This document shows positions 42,645-54,230 of a stretch of DNA of 64,000 nucleotides, one piece after another. The stretch is from NCBI RefSeq assembly GCF_037176765.1, contig NC_090034.1, positions 90,977,000 through 91,040,999 on the forward strand, in the 5' to 3' direction. The DNA comes from Anolis sagrei (lineage: Eukaryota > Chordata > Lepidosauria > Squamata > Anolidae). The position numbers were made by a program, and so were the translations under genes. A model generated the notes under the pieces. The model did no database searches. It was not told the origin of the DNA and was given only the letters and a program-made list of their open reading frames with translations. Positions within the stretch are counted from its first letter, which is position 1; the number at the start of each line of letters is the position of its first letter.

Positions 42645-44000
42645 TAAGGGCCTGTCCAGACAGTATTTTTTATCCCAGGAGCTTCTGCAGCAAACAGGAG
42701 GGTGGCCAGATGCTGATCCCTGTAAACACCATAGCAATGGCTACCAAAGGCAAAAAGGTTCAGGAATATCCTGGTTTTGAGCCAAATATCTGCATATTCA
42801 CATGTTTGTATGTCCTTGCAATCGGAAATCACTAGATTTTTTAAATTGAGGTTTGTTCCGAGGTTTTAGATGCTTGTTCCTGATTGGTTGGTTTCTAAAA
42901 AGAAGGTGACAGTTGAGTAGAACAGGAAAACTTTGTTTGTGTGTCAGAAACTTTATCAAACATGTGGAGGGCAGATTTTCTCTGGCAGGACAAAGTTGTG
43001 GCCCTTTAGTCAACACTGTATATCTTTTCACAAGAAGAACAATCAGGAATAGCCATGTACAACCCAGGAACAGCACCCTTTTGCTTGATGCCACAAGTAC
43101 ACAACCAAATCTGTCTGGAAAGATGGCCAGACAGCCAGGATCTAAAAAGTATCAATAATGACAAAGTTCTCTTTCTGGCTTGAATATATGTGTTCCTGTT
43201 TGAGTGATGACTTGGGCAGAAGTGGTCCTACCCCATAAACTTTGTGTGGCAAATACTTAATGAAATATCTGGAGGGCACAATTTTTCTGGCCAGGACAAA
43301 AAATGGAACTTTTGCAGTGATTCGCTGCAGTGATTCTCTGCATATCCGCATATCCACATTGAGGGATTTTTTTTTTAAAAAAAAACTGTTAAAGTTTCTG
43401 TTGGAAGTCCCACAGCAGCTGTCTTGGGAGTCTCTAAATCTCACAACAACGCTTCCAAGTCTGGACAATGGAGGCAGAAATCCCAGGACCAACAGGTCTT
43501 TATGTGGACCTCTTCTTAAGTCCTGGGACTTTTTGCCTCTGTTTAAAACCTGTGATTTTGTACTGTCTGGAAGCACTGCTAAAACCCGGCAACAAACCCG
43601 GGTTTGTTTCCAGGTTTTAGATGTTTGTTTCTGATTGGTCAGTTCCTAAAAAGAAGATGACAGTTGAGTAGAACACGAAAACTTTGTTTGTGTGCCAGAA
43701 ACTTCATGAAACACGTGAAAGGGATGGTTTCTCCAGACCGGACAAAGACTGGAATTTTTGCAGTGCTTCACATATTCACATATCTTCATCTTGGTTTTTT
43801 TTTTTTAAAGTTTCCGCAGACGTACTGCAGTGGCCATCTTGGGAGCCTTTAAAATTTGCAACAAAGCATGAAGTCTGTACGATGGAGGCAGAAATCCTGG
43901 GGCCAACAGATCTGTATGTGGATCTCTTTTAAAGTCCCAGGATTTTTTTTGCCCTTCACTAAATCCTGAGATTTGCTGCTGTCTGAAACAGTCCTAAGAT
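42645..44000. mobile_element. Long non-autonomous DNA element with internal tandem units
   Basis: The left end 'ctaagggcctgtccagacag' and right end 'ctgtctgaaacagtcctaag' are inverted. Inside, related units start near 42851 (partial), 43230 and 43602, sharing 'tagatg(c/t)ttgttcctgattgg', 'gagtagaaca(g/c)gaaaac' and 'gatggaggcagaaatcc'. It has no recognisable transposase. Confidence 0.6.
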
Positions 44001-44800
44001 ATTTATTTTATTTTGTCGTGACAGGGCAACCTTTCAATTATATTACATTTCTAATAGAACAAAGCAAACAGACAGACAAAATACAAAATTTGTGAGTTTG
44101 GTAGTTGATTAAATGTCCTTTGACCAGTATCTGGCCACTTGGAGTGCTTCTGGTGTTGCTGCAAGAAGGTCCTCCATTGGGCATGTGGCAGGGCTCAGGT
44201 TGCATTGCAGCAGGTACAAGTGGTTTGCTCCTCTCCACACTCGCATGTCGAGGATTCCACTTTGTAGCCCCATTTCTGAAGATTGGCTCTGCATCTTGTG
44301 GTGCCAGAGTGCAGTCTGTTCAGTGCCTTCCAAGTCACCCAGTCCTCTGTGTGCCCAGGGGGGAGTCTCTCATTTGGTATCAGCCATTGGTTGAGGTTCT
44401 GGGTTTGAGCCTGCCACTTTTGGACTCTCGCTTACTGAGGTGTTCCAGCGAGTGTCTCTGTAAATCTTAGAAAACTATGTCTAGATTTAAGTCATTGATG
44501 TGATGGCTGATATACAAACAGGGGATGAGCTGGAGATGTCTCTGTCTTGGTCCTTTCACTATTGGCTGCTACTTCTCGGCAGATGTCAGGTGGTGCAATA
44601 CCGGCTAAGCAGTGTAATTTCTGCAGTGGTGTAGGGTGCAGGCACCCCGTGATAATGCAGCATGTCTCATTAAGAGCCACATCCACTGTTTTAGTGTGGC
44701 GAGATGTGTTCCACACTGGGCATGCATACTCAGCAGCAGAGTAGCACAGCGCAAGGGCAGATGTCTTCACTGTATCTGGTTGTGATCCCCAGGTTGTGAT
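44000..44800 (-). mobile_element. Non-LTR retrotransposon 3' part, clade unassigned, antisense
   Basis: The minus strand encodes polymerase-end sequence (ALALCYSAAEYACPVWNTSR, GCLHPTPLQKLHCLAGIAPP) and a carboxyl end (LAATPEALQVARYWSKDI). The frame is broken. A related carboxyl end is at 60910-61185. Confidence 0.65.
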
Positions 44801-44963
44801 CCCCAGTCCTAAGATACCAGCTCAGCAATAGTACTTCTCTTTGTTTCTGAGATCAAAGAGGTCTTTTGCCATTGGGATGCATTGTTCCTTTGTAGAAAAA
44901 CAGGAACTTCACTTATAACAAACAGCATTTGTTTGCAACAGAGGTGATCAACTTTGCAAAGTG

Positions 44964-44977
44964 GGGGGGGGGGGGGA
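44964..44977. repeat. G homopolymer
   Basis: An uninterrupted G run of about 14 bases. Confidence 0.9.
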
Positions 44978-45209
44978 GAGAGATTTGCTCCCCACTCTTG
45001 ATAACACACTGTACTCATCTTTTAAGCTTTTATATGAGCACAATCATATTTGCCAAAGCTGCAAACAGAACTTCCTGCTATTATTTCTAATGCAGTTCCA
45101 TTGAGCATGCCAAACTTTGACTTTCTACCTGTAAATCAGATTCTCTCCAACTGACGTGTTCTCCTTAATCTAGGTTTGTAGTGCTATGAGCCCTCGTTTT
45201 CCAAAAGCC

Positions 45210-45215
45210 AATAAA
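45210..45215 (+). terminator. Candidate polyadenylation signal AATAAA for CD22
   Basis: This is the first clean AATAAA I found downstream of the CD22 stop on the plus strand. Its distance (about 3.4 kb) and the repeats in between make the assignment weak. Confidence 0.2.
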
Positions 45216-45619
45216 AACATCTGGTTCTAAACATTATTATTCCATGTTTATCTTTGTATTTTCTCTGTACTACAGTGTGATTGTTCTGACATCATGACTA
45301 TTCATGGAGTTTGCTTTCAACTCCAGCTATACTATCGATTGAACAAACAGTAATAACCCATGTTTTGCAAAGCATTCCCTCAGCAGCAGTCTTTCTTCAT
45401 AGTAACCAAATGCATTCTGTGTCTCATTTAACAGAAATGAAAATGATTTGAAAGGCAACTCTGCTGTATATATATATTATATATATTACATATTTTTCTT
45501 CTGATAATTCTAATAAGCATGTTTATTTATTGTTAGTTACATTTACATCCCATCTTTCCTCCAATGAAGTATGTATTACTACTTCATTATTTCTCTTTCG
45601 AACAGCAACCCTGTGGAGT

Positions 45620-46240
45620 AGAATCATAGAATCATAGAGTTGGAAAAGACCTCGTGGGCCATCCAGTCCAATCCCTTGCCAAGAAGCAGGAAAATGGCAT
45701 TCAAATCACCCCTGACAGATGGCCATCCAACCTCTGTTTAAAAGCTTCCAAAGAAGGAGCCTCCACCACACTCCGGGACAGAGAGTTCCACTGCTGAATG
45801 AACAAAATCTGGCTACCAGTATTAAAAAACTCTAAAATTACAACAGCAAAACAACAGAGAGGAAACAACCAGGCACAGATTAACACCTCCCAGCAAGAGA
45901 TTTTCCCAGGCTCAGGCAGGCCTTCAAATGCTAATGAAGGTGATCAGCTGAAACATTCACACCTAACTGCAGCAGGGAAGAGCTCCTTGCCCCACCCCAG
46001 CCATTCCACAGATATATAAACCCATTGCCCTAAATCCAACAGACCTCACTACCTCTGAGGATGCTTGCCATAGATGCAGGCGAAACGTCAGGAGAAATGC
46101 CTCTAGAACATGGCTCTATAGCCCAAAAAACCCCACAGGAACCTAGTCAGGAAGTTCTTCCTAATGTTCAGATGGAATCTTCTTTCTTGTAGTTTGAAGC
46201 CATTGTTTCGCGTCCTAGTCTCCAGGGTAGATCAGGTTTA
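45620..46240 (-). mobile_element. CR1 LINE 3' end, antisense, split by a Penelope-like insertion
   Basis: CR1 sequence runs 45620-45797 to '…gagttccactgctga'. It is interrupted at 45798-46146 and continues with 'caggaagttcttcctaatgt' to about 46240. Confidence 0.8.
45798..46146 (+). mobile_element. Penelope-like 3' element with hammerhead-like core
   Basis: About 350 bases are inserted cleanly into CR1. The insert contains 'ccagccattccacagatata', then CCTCTGAGGA, a six-pair helix with loop CATAGAT, and GAAACGTC (about 46056-46092). It ends 'agcccaaaaaaccccacagg'. It is the best single copy of this family in the window. Confidence 0.55.
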
Positions 46241-46298
46241 GACAGAGTGGCTGGCGTAAGGTCAGCCTGTGGGTGTTAGTTTGGACTAGGATCTAGAT

Positions 46299-46757
46299 CA
46301 GTAGTTCCCAACCTTTTTTGACCAGGAACCACTTGATTAGGGACCACTTGACCAAGGACCACTTTAACCAGGGACCACTCTCCAACATTAGTACCAAAAG
46401 GATTACAAATGGGTTTTTGGTCAACTTTGGATTCCTTTTGGTTATTTGGGGTGCTGGTTCAGAATATTTCATTGGATAGACCACATCAGCTCTAGTTCCT
46501 GGTACAGAAGCCACCCAGTAGTCGCCATCTGCTCACCCACAGAAAACCATATTTAATAATCTAGAGCTGATGTGGTAGTAGTGATTTTTCATGAGTAGTA
46601 AGCCTCTTCCTTCCTGACATCCCCATTGCCTTGGCACTATAAGAGCATTTCGCGAGATCAGTTGTCACATGGTTTCGAAGCAATGGTGAGGCCATATACC
46701 ATATTTTTGTTCTTGGGGACCACTGGTGGTTCATGGAGTACAGGTTGAGAACCATTT
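46299..46757. mobile_element. hAT-type DNA element, non-autonomous
   Basis: The left end CAGTAGTTCCCAACC and right end GGTTGAGAACCATT are inverted. The flanking 8-mers ATCTAGAT (46291-46298) and ACCTAGAT (46758-46765) differ at one base. Confidence 0.7.
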
Positions 46758-46769
46758 ACCTAGATTTTG

Positions 46770-47730
46770 TAACAACGATTATAATAATTATTACACAGAT
46801 TCCTTATCTAGTTGTAATCATCAGAAAATTAATGTAAGGTTGGATCTTCTTTCCATCAAAAGTTATATTGCTGACTTTCATGTGTATATACAAAAAATAT
46901 GCATATGATTGAAAAATAAGTTGCACTTTGACCAAAGATTGTTCTGAATTTCCAAGTGACTAGACATTTCAACTAATTAACTTTTAATGAGGTTTTAAAA
47001 CATTGTAACCTCTGTATTGTTTTAGTTGGTTTTGGGGGCTGAGAGGTGATACCGAAATACATTAGACAGACAGACACAGAGAACACAAAGCATCCCAGCC
47101 TCTAAATGGTGCTCTAAACTGCCATCTTATATTTGGCTTTAGCAAAATCTGAAACTTTTTGGTACTGTAGAATTTCCATTGAATATTCCTGCCATTTTAT
47201 GGTGTTGCATAATACATTTCCTTCCCAAAATACTCAACAATGACATCACTACCAGTCAGAGCAAACCGTTCTAGAATGAGATGGCAAAAGGTCATAGTGC
47301 AGTGCACTGCAGCTCTATATGAATTAATGTATTGCAAAGCATATGATGCCCAACCTTAACTGTATTAAATTTAATCAGATTTAAAGAGAGGGAAGGAGTT
47401 CTTTTTTATTTTCTTTGGTGGTGGTGGGGAGGGGAGAGGAGTGGGAAGTTTAATTTTCTGTTCACTTTCAGGAACTTCACCAACCATGCCTATTTTACTG
47501 TCACAACATCATTTGTCTGTGTTTCTTAGGCAACAGACATCTTTCACAACACGGCTAGCTAGTCTTCTTCTGAAGCCCTTCAACACTTCTGCATTTTGAA
47601 CGTGAGAGCTTGAGTCACAATATTTTTAAAAAAATAGAGACATTAATGAGTTCCAGGAAGCTCGAGAATTGGCACAGGTGGACACATTTAACAAAAATGC
47701 AAAACAGACACTTTTTCTTTTGACCTTTGT
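46770..47730. other. Intergenic, no recognised feature
   Basis: No exon, RNA gene or clear repeat. Confidence 0.4.
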
Positions 47731-47737
47731 TTACCTG

Positions 47738-48545
47738 GAAGTTCTTCCTAATGTTGAGATGGAATCTCCTTTCCTATAATTTGAACCCATTGCTCCTAGT
47801 CCTAGTTTCAAAGACAGCAGAAGACAAGACTGCTCCTTCTTCCTTATGACTCCCTTTCACATATTTATACATGTACTAGCCATCCCCTGCCATGCGTTGC
47901 TGTGGCCCAGTCTGTGAATATGTGTTTTGTGTGTGTATGTACACGTTTGTATATATTTATGTATATGTGTATATATGTGGTTATGCACATGTGTTGTTAT
48001 GTATTTTTTATTTTCTGGTTTTTAAGTCTCTTCTGCTATGTTTTTCAGTGTTTTTATGAGTGATGGTCACTCGCTGGCCTGATAGGTGTATTGCGTCCAA
48101 ATTTGGTGTCAATTCGTCCAGTAGTTTTTGAGTTATGTTAATCCCACAAATGAACATTACGTTTTTATTTATATAGATTGTTGAAGGCTTTCATGGGTTG
48201 TTGTAGACTTTTTGGGCTGTATGGCCATGTTCTAGAAGGACCTCACAACCTCTGAGGTCCTTCTAAAAAATGGCCATACAGCCCAAAATGGATGCAGGCA
48301 AAACGTCAGGAGAGAATGCTTCAAGAACATGGCCATACAGCTTGAGAAGCCTACAACAACCATTTATACATGGCTATACTGTCTCCTCTCAACCTTCTCT
48401 TCTGCAGGGTAAACATACCCAGACGCTCCTCATAGGACATGGTGTCCAGACCTTTGATTATTTTAGTAGTCCTTCTCTGGACACCTTCCAGCTTGTCAAT
48501 ATCTTTTTTGAACTGTGGTGCCCAGAATTGGACACAGTATTTATT
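47738..48545 (-). mobile_element. CR1 LINE fragment, antisense, with a composite insertion
   Basis: CR1 sequence 47738-47876 resumes at about 48360. The 480-base insert between is flanked by ATTTATACATG on both sides. It comprises a repeat beginning 'ctagccatcccctgccatgc' (also at 63639) and a rearranged Penelope-like tail (48179-48360). Confidence 0.7.
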
Positions 48546-48734
48546 TATTTACCACATTTATACAGGTTGGCAACAATTTGGTGCCCTATAAAACAATCGA
48601 TTAAAATAGACAATTATATTAAAAGCAAAAAATTAAAAACATCTTGGCAGCAACCTTTAAACACCACCCAGTCTAAATTCGTATTCCAGAGCCATTCTAA
48701 TTGTTGCATTGTACAAATTCCATATCAGTCTCAT

Positions 48735-48812
48735 AAAATGATAGAATCATAGAGTTGGAAGAGACCTCATGAGCCATTCAGTCTAACCTGCTGCAAAGAA
48801 GCAGGAAAATCT
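48735..48812 (-). mobile_element. CR1 3' tail, antisense
   Basis: A short antisense CR1 end ('tagaatcatagagttggaag') abuts the sense CR1 copy that follows. Confidence 0.7.
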
Positions 48813-49483
48813 TGGAGTCCTTGTGGACAACAAGTTAAACATGAGCCAACAATGTGATGTGGCAGCAAAAAAAGCCAATGGGATTTTGGCCTGCATTAAT
48901 AGGAGCATAGTGTCTAGATCTAAGGAAGTAATGCTACCCCTCTATTCTGCTTTGGTTAGACCACATCTGGAATACTGTGTCCAATTCTGGGCACCACAAT
49001 TCAAGAGAGATATTGACAAGCTGGAATGTGTCCAGAGGAGGGCGACTAAAATGATCAAGGGTCTGGAGAACAAGCCGTATGAGGAGCGGCTTAGGGAACT
49101 GGGCATGTTTAGCCTGAAGAAGAGAAGGCTGAGAGGAGATATGATAGCCATGTATAAATATGTGAGAGGAAGCCACAGGGAGGAGGGAGCAAGCTTGTTT
49201 TCTGCTTCCTTGGAGACTAGGACGCGGAAGAATGGCTTCAAACTACAAGAGAGGAGATTCCATCTGAACATGAGGAAGAACTTCCTGACTGTGAGAGCCG
49301 TTCAGCAGTGGAACTCTCTGCCCCGGAGTGTGGTGGAGGCTCCTTCTTTGGCAGCTTTTAAGCAGAGGCTGGATGGCCATTTGTCAGGGGTGATTTGAAT
49401 GCAATATTCCTGCTTCTTGGCAGGGGGTTGGACTGGATGGCCCATGAGGTCTCTTCCAACTCTTTGATTCTATGATTCTATTC
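48813..49483 (+). mobile_element. CR1 LINE 3' end with open polymerase carboxyl end
   Basis: A continuous frame (48823-49398, ATG-like internal start) encodes 191 residues of CR1 polymerase: [69 protein letters not shown]. The standard tail and ATTCTATG repeats follow. It lacks the endonuclease and catalytic polymerase core, so it is a 5'-truncated copy, but the youngest CR1 here. Confidence 0.9.
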
Positions 49484-50400
49484 TAAATCTCATTCAAAAC
49501 ACTCCTAACAGATGGTCATCCAGTCTCTGTTTAAAAGCCGCCAAAGAAGGAGCCTCCACCTCACTCTGGGGCAGAGAGTTCCACTGTGAGAGAGCTCTCA
49601 CAGTTAGGAAGTTCTTCCTAATGTTCACGTGGAATCTCCTTTCTTGTAGGTTGAAACCATTGTTCCACAACCTAGTCTGCAGGGTAGCAGAAAACAAGTT
49701 TGCTCCCTCCTCCCTATGACGACTCCTTACATATTTACACATGGTCACATCTCTTCTCAGCCTGCATCAATTCACTGATCAAAGGCCTAGTCCCAAAGCC
49801 ATGCCTTCACTTTTTTCTGAAGGCCAAGAGGGAGATCACTGATTTAATTTCCCTGGGGCGGGAGTTCCATAGCTGAGGGGCCACCCTGAGAAGGCTCTAT
49901 CTCTCGTCCCCACAAACTGCACCTGTGAAAGAGGCGGGACTGAGAGCAGGGCCTCCTCAGGAGATCTTAACCTCTGTGATGGTTCATAGGGGGAGATGTG
50001 TTTGGACAGGTAAGTAATTCAGGTGAGGTCTGATCAAAGCAGAATACAAAGGCGCAATGACTTTCTTTGATCTAGTCACTACACTCCTTTTGATGCAGCC
50101 CAAAATCCCATTGGCTTTTTAAGCTGCTGCATCACACTGTTGGCTCATGTTCAACTTGTCCACGGAGATTCCAATATCTTTCTCACAGGGACTGTTGTTG
50201 AGCCAGGCATCACTCATCATATATCTTTGTATTTCATTTTTTTTTCTGCCTGAGTGTAGTATTTTACATTTGTCCTTGCTGAAATTCATTTTGTTAGTTT
50301 TGACCCAGCTCTCTAATCTTTTAAGGTCATTTTGAATTCTGATCCTGTCCTCTGGAGTATTAACTATCCCTCCTAATTTGGTGTCCTTAGATGTCCTAAG
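49484..50400 (-). mobile_element. CR1 fragments separated by an L2 tail, antisense
   Basis: Antisense CR1 sequence at 49484-49760 is followed by antisense L2 polymerase-end sequence (49765-50010, 'gagaaggctctatctctcgt'), then by more antisense CR1 (50017-50400, 'ccaaaatcccattggctttt'). Confidence 0.75.
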
Positions 50401-50499
50401 CCTAGTCTGTGTTGTCTCCCCCCACCCCAAATGGTGACTTCTGTCCATTGCTGGATTTTTATTTATCAAGGCCCATGTAGGACCCAAAATACTCTTCAT

Positions 50500-52020
50500 A
50501 TGCCCAGGAGATATGATAGTCTTTTATTTTAAGTTATTTAAAAGATTTGGGGTGGTATCAGTGTATTTTGGTAATAGTGCAGTTGTCCAAGTTCTGCTTG
50601 GTTGAGAAAGATGGGTGGGCCATAACCACTCCAAAATTTAGAATGTGTCTTTCTTTTAGGTGTTTGGCATCTATTACTCAGCGAAATAAGCAGTGTATTA
50701 GCTGCTCACTCCCATGACTTTCCCCCCAGAAACTGACCTCAGATTTGATATCATGGTTCTAAAAAGGGTTTTGAGAATACATCTCTCAGTCTCTTTTTGT
50801 GGGCATTATTTTGCATCAGTCAATCAAGAAAAGCTTTATTTGATTATAAGGATCATCTTCCTACAGTGTGATGGCACGCCCGAGCCTTTGGGAAAAACTA
50901 TAGTGTCTGGCTTTACTCAGGGGCTATCTGTATACCTTCTGTTATGATTCAGACCCTTAACACACAGAGGCACTTTAGGCAAGGTGAAAAGATAACCAGA
51001 ATGAGTTTACTGAAAACAAGATGAATAAAGAGTTAAATTCACCTGAGACTATTATAAGGTAACTTAAAACACTACATTACAAAGGAGCCTTTGCTGGCTT
51101 TAGTCATCTCTCTGGAGACTTCTGCCTCTGGTGCAAAGCGATGGTTTACAAGCTGTTGCTTATAAGCTGTCTCAATCCTCTTTCTTGTGAAGCTTTAGCT
51201 GGTCAAAAGCTTCTGTTGTCGCTGGGACTGGTGGTATAAAAATACTGCTGACTGCAGGTGCTAAGGATGCCTATTTTGAATTGCTTGGGTCTAGGATTAC
51301 GAGACAATACCCTAGTCTCTGTAGCTCTGCTGCAGAAAAACAAGGAGTCGAGCAAAAGAGCTCTATACAGGCAAATGGAATAGACCAACTAAGGCTGGCC
51401 TCTACAGAGTTTTTATGCTCCACCCAAAACTGATACAAAGGAAGGTATCTAAACTCTTGAGAAAACCTATAAACAGGGGGAACTGAAGCAGAGGAGAGGA
51501 AAAGGCAGAGATAAGACTTCACAAACATCCTTCCGTACAGAGAAGAGTTAGCGATATCTGTTGGGCCCTGCTGATGTTTTGGATTATATTTCAATGAGAT
51601 GCTTTATTATTTCCTTTATGGGTTGAAGCATTTATGCAAGAGAGGCACATTTTGGTCCAAAGCATATGATCGTTCTTTTTCTGAATTAAAGCTCCTAGTG
51701 GTCTCTCAGCTAACACAATTATTGATAGGAAACTATGATCATTTTCATTTCATTTGATTAAGAGGCCCTCTTCCCTTAAACAAGTTCTGACCTTTCAGGT
51801 ACTTTATTGGCTAATGTGAGAATGTTTACCTTGGTGCCACTCAGCGGCAAGGCATACCAATCCCATCTGCAGTAAACAAGTTAACCTGTGCAAGAAGGTA
51901 TTTTGTTGCTGGGGAACCCGGTTAAATGTGGTGTGGCAAAATGGTTTTCACACTGTGGAGCATGCTTACTGGGAGCTCACCTGAAGTTGCAGTTTCTCAA
52001 GTCGCTCCTGACATGGAAAA
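50500..52020. other. Intergenic, unassigned; part may be an old repeat
   Basis: The stretch 50940-51590 ('gttatgattcagacccttaa' onward) has repeat-like character but no diagnostic ends, so I do not name it. No exon is supported. Confidence 0.3.
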
Positions 52021-52029
52021 AAACAACAA

Positions 52030-52620
52030 ACCTTACTTAGTTACTTAGGCAATCCCTCATTGTCTGAGTACGTTGGATTTACAAGTGTAGGGTCTTAGTA
52101 GTGGCTCCATAAATGGCTGTGGAGTCCTATTCTCGATCTGCGTGTTCTTCCACAGTGAGGAACATCGGTTTCCAGATGGAAGGCAGTCCCTTCCACCTGG
52201 AAACCAATAGATTGGCACGTCTTCCTCTTGGCACATTTCTCTGTTTCACCCTTCATTTGAGCCTCTTCAAATTCTGCAGCACTGCTGGTCACAGCTGATC
52301 TCCAGATAGAGCGCTCAAGGGCCAGGGCTTCCCAGTTCTCTGTGTCTATGCCACAGTTTATACGGTTAGCTTTAAGTCCATATTTAAATCTCTTTTCCTG
52401 TCCACCAACATTTTATTTTCTGTTCTTGAGTTGGGAGTAGAGTAACTGCTTTGGTAGATCGTGATAGGGCATTTGGACAACGTGGCCAGTCCAGCGGAGT
52501 TGATGGCATAGGAGCATTGCTTCAATGTTAATAGTCTTTCCTTCTTCCAGCATGCTGACATTTTTCCACCTGTCTTCCCAAGAGATTTTCAGGATTTTTG
52601 GAGGCTCTGATGGAATCATG
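52030..52620 (-). mobile_element. Non-LTR retrotransposon 3' part, antisense
   Basis: The minus strand encodes EAMLLCHQLRWTGHVVQMPY, then DRKRDLNMDLK and a C2H2-like finger ending SRIGLHSHLWSH. This is the carboxyl end of a common vertebrate LINE. The frame is interrupted. Confidence 0.65.
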
Positions 52621-53119
52621 TCCTTTATCAATAACAGTGTGATACAGGGGGATTATTTTCCATATTAGCATCATGATGAGACCATTTGGCATTATGTTTA
52701 TTAACATTTGTGAAAAATGACATGACAAGACACCTGTGTTGTCAAGCAGAGGCATTAATTTTTTTCCTCTTTTGGTTGATGTTCTTTAGAAAATAAACTT
52801 TCCAGTGGTTACTGGAGTGTATATCCTTCCTGATTCTCTTAAGCCTTAACGGAAGCAACATCATATGGCCCACCCATCATTCAAACAAATATTTTTTTTA
52901 AAGTAAGTGAAAGGGTCTGCTTGGTATCGACATAGGGTGGATGATCAAAATGTGAAAAAATCATTTCTGAAAGATAAGCTGAGGAATCAGGCTCAGAAGT
53001 TATTTGCCAGTTATATATTCATTTTATTGGAGTCATTTTTCTTACTTTTAAGTAATAATTTTCCAAAACGAATAATTAGAAATCTGTATTAAAACCTATA
53101 ACATTAACATAAATTGTTG

Positions 53120-53374
53120 AATTTTTTCATGTCAGGAGCGAGTTGAGAAACTGCAAGTCACTTCTGGTGTGAGAGAATTGGCTGTCTGCAAGGATGTTGC
53201 CCAGGGGACACCCAGATGTTTTACATCCTGTGGGAGCTTTCTCTCATGTCCCTGCATGACGAGCTGGAGCTGACAGATAGGAGCTCACCCCACTCCTGGC
53301 TTTGAACGACTCACCTTTTTGTCAGTAGTCTTGTTGGCACAAGGGTTTAACCCATTGCACCACCAGAGTTTCCT
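53120..53374 (-). mobile_element. tRNA-derived squamate SINE, antisense
   Basis: A complete copy flanked by ATAAATTGTTG at 53109-53119 and 53375-53385. Confidence 0.85.
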
Positions 53375-53422
53375 ATAAATTGTTGGTGTACAGTAAGAAT
53401 TACAAATTCAGATTTTTTTTTC

Positions 53423-53600
53423 ATGTCAGGAGCGATTTGAGAAACTGCAAGTTGCTTCTGATGTGAGAAAATTGGCTGTCTACAAGGACATTGCCCAGGT
53501 GACGCCCAGATATTTTGATGTTTTACCATCCTTGTGGGAGGCTTCTCTCATGCCCCCACATGGGAAGCTAGAGCTGACAGAGGGAGCTCATCCATGCGCA
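53423..53600 (-). mobile_element. tRNA-derived squamate SINE, antisense, head missing
   Basis: It starts with 'tcatgtcaggagcgatttga' and stops in the body at 'gacagagggagctcatcc', before the tRNA-like head. Confidence 0.8.
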
Positions 53601-54230
53601 AATAATTCAGATAATCCCATCACACTGATACTTTGCTGTAGATGTGTTATTTCACATCTGCAATTATTCCCTTTGTGAATCTGTCTGCCAGCTCTAGGCT
53701 AGATGCATCACGTCTTCGTTGTCAAAAAGATCACTGCATTTATCACACAACTTGGGCCTGTGTATGTCACCATCAAGATCTTGGGCCAAAAATGTGAGCT
53801 TTAAAAAACTAACCTTTTCACATTTTGACCTGTGCTCCCAATTTTACCTCAAAAGTAATTCAGCTAGAAAACGTCAAAGAGATCTGTTCCTGTTTTCCAT
53901 TCCTCTTTCCTGTCACCCTCATCAATCCAAGTGTATTCAGGAGCCCAATGGGCCATTAATAATGCCTGCTTTTGCAGGCTTACCGGGAAGTTTATGACTT
54001 TATTGCCTTGGTACAAGGTCATCCTCACTGAACAATCTTTCATGGCCCATTTCACCTTGATTACTGCTTGCTCCTTGCTTTTTACATCCATTCCTTATTC
54101 TATCACACAACTACTTTGCACTAAACCAAATACATCCTTAATACTGCAAGCTGCTGCAGAATGGACAAAGGAAACTGGTAGGAGAGGGGCAAATGTCTTG
54201 GGCTCAACCTACACTCTGATTCCTGATGCT

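Noticed and set aside
48823-49398. 191-residue open frame as a host gene
   Set aside because: It is the carboxyl end of a CR1 polymerase followed by the CR1 tail.
53931-54230. 100-codon upstream extension of the FFAR frame
   Set aside because: It starts with GTG, shows no receptor-like sequence, and the ATG at 54231 has a strong context and the family's usual short amino terminus.
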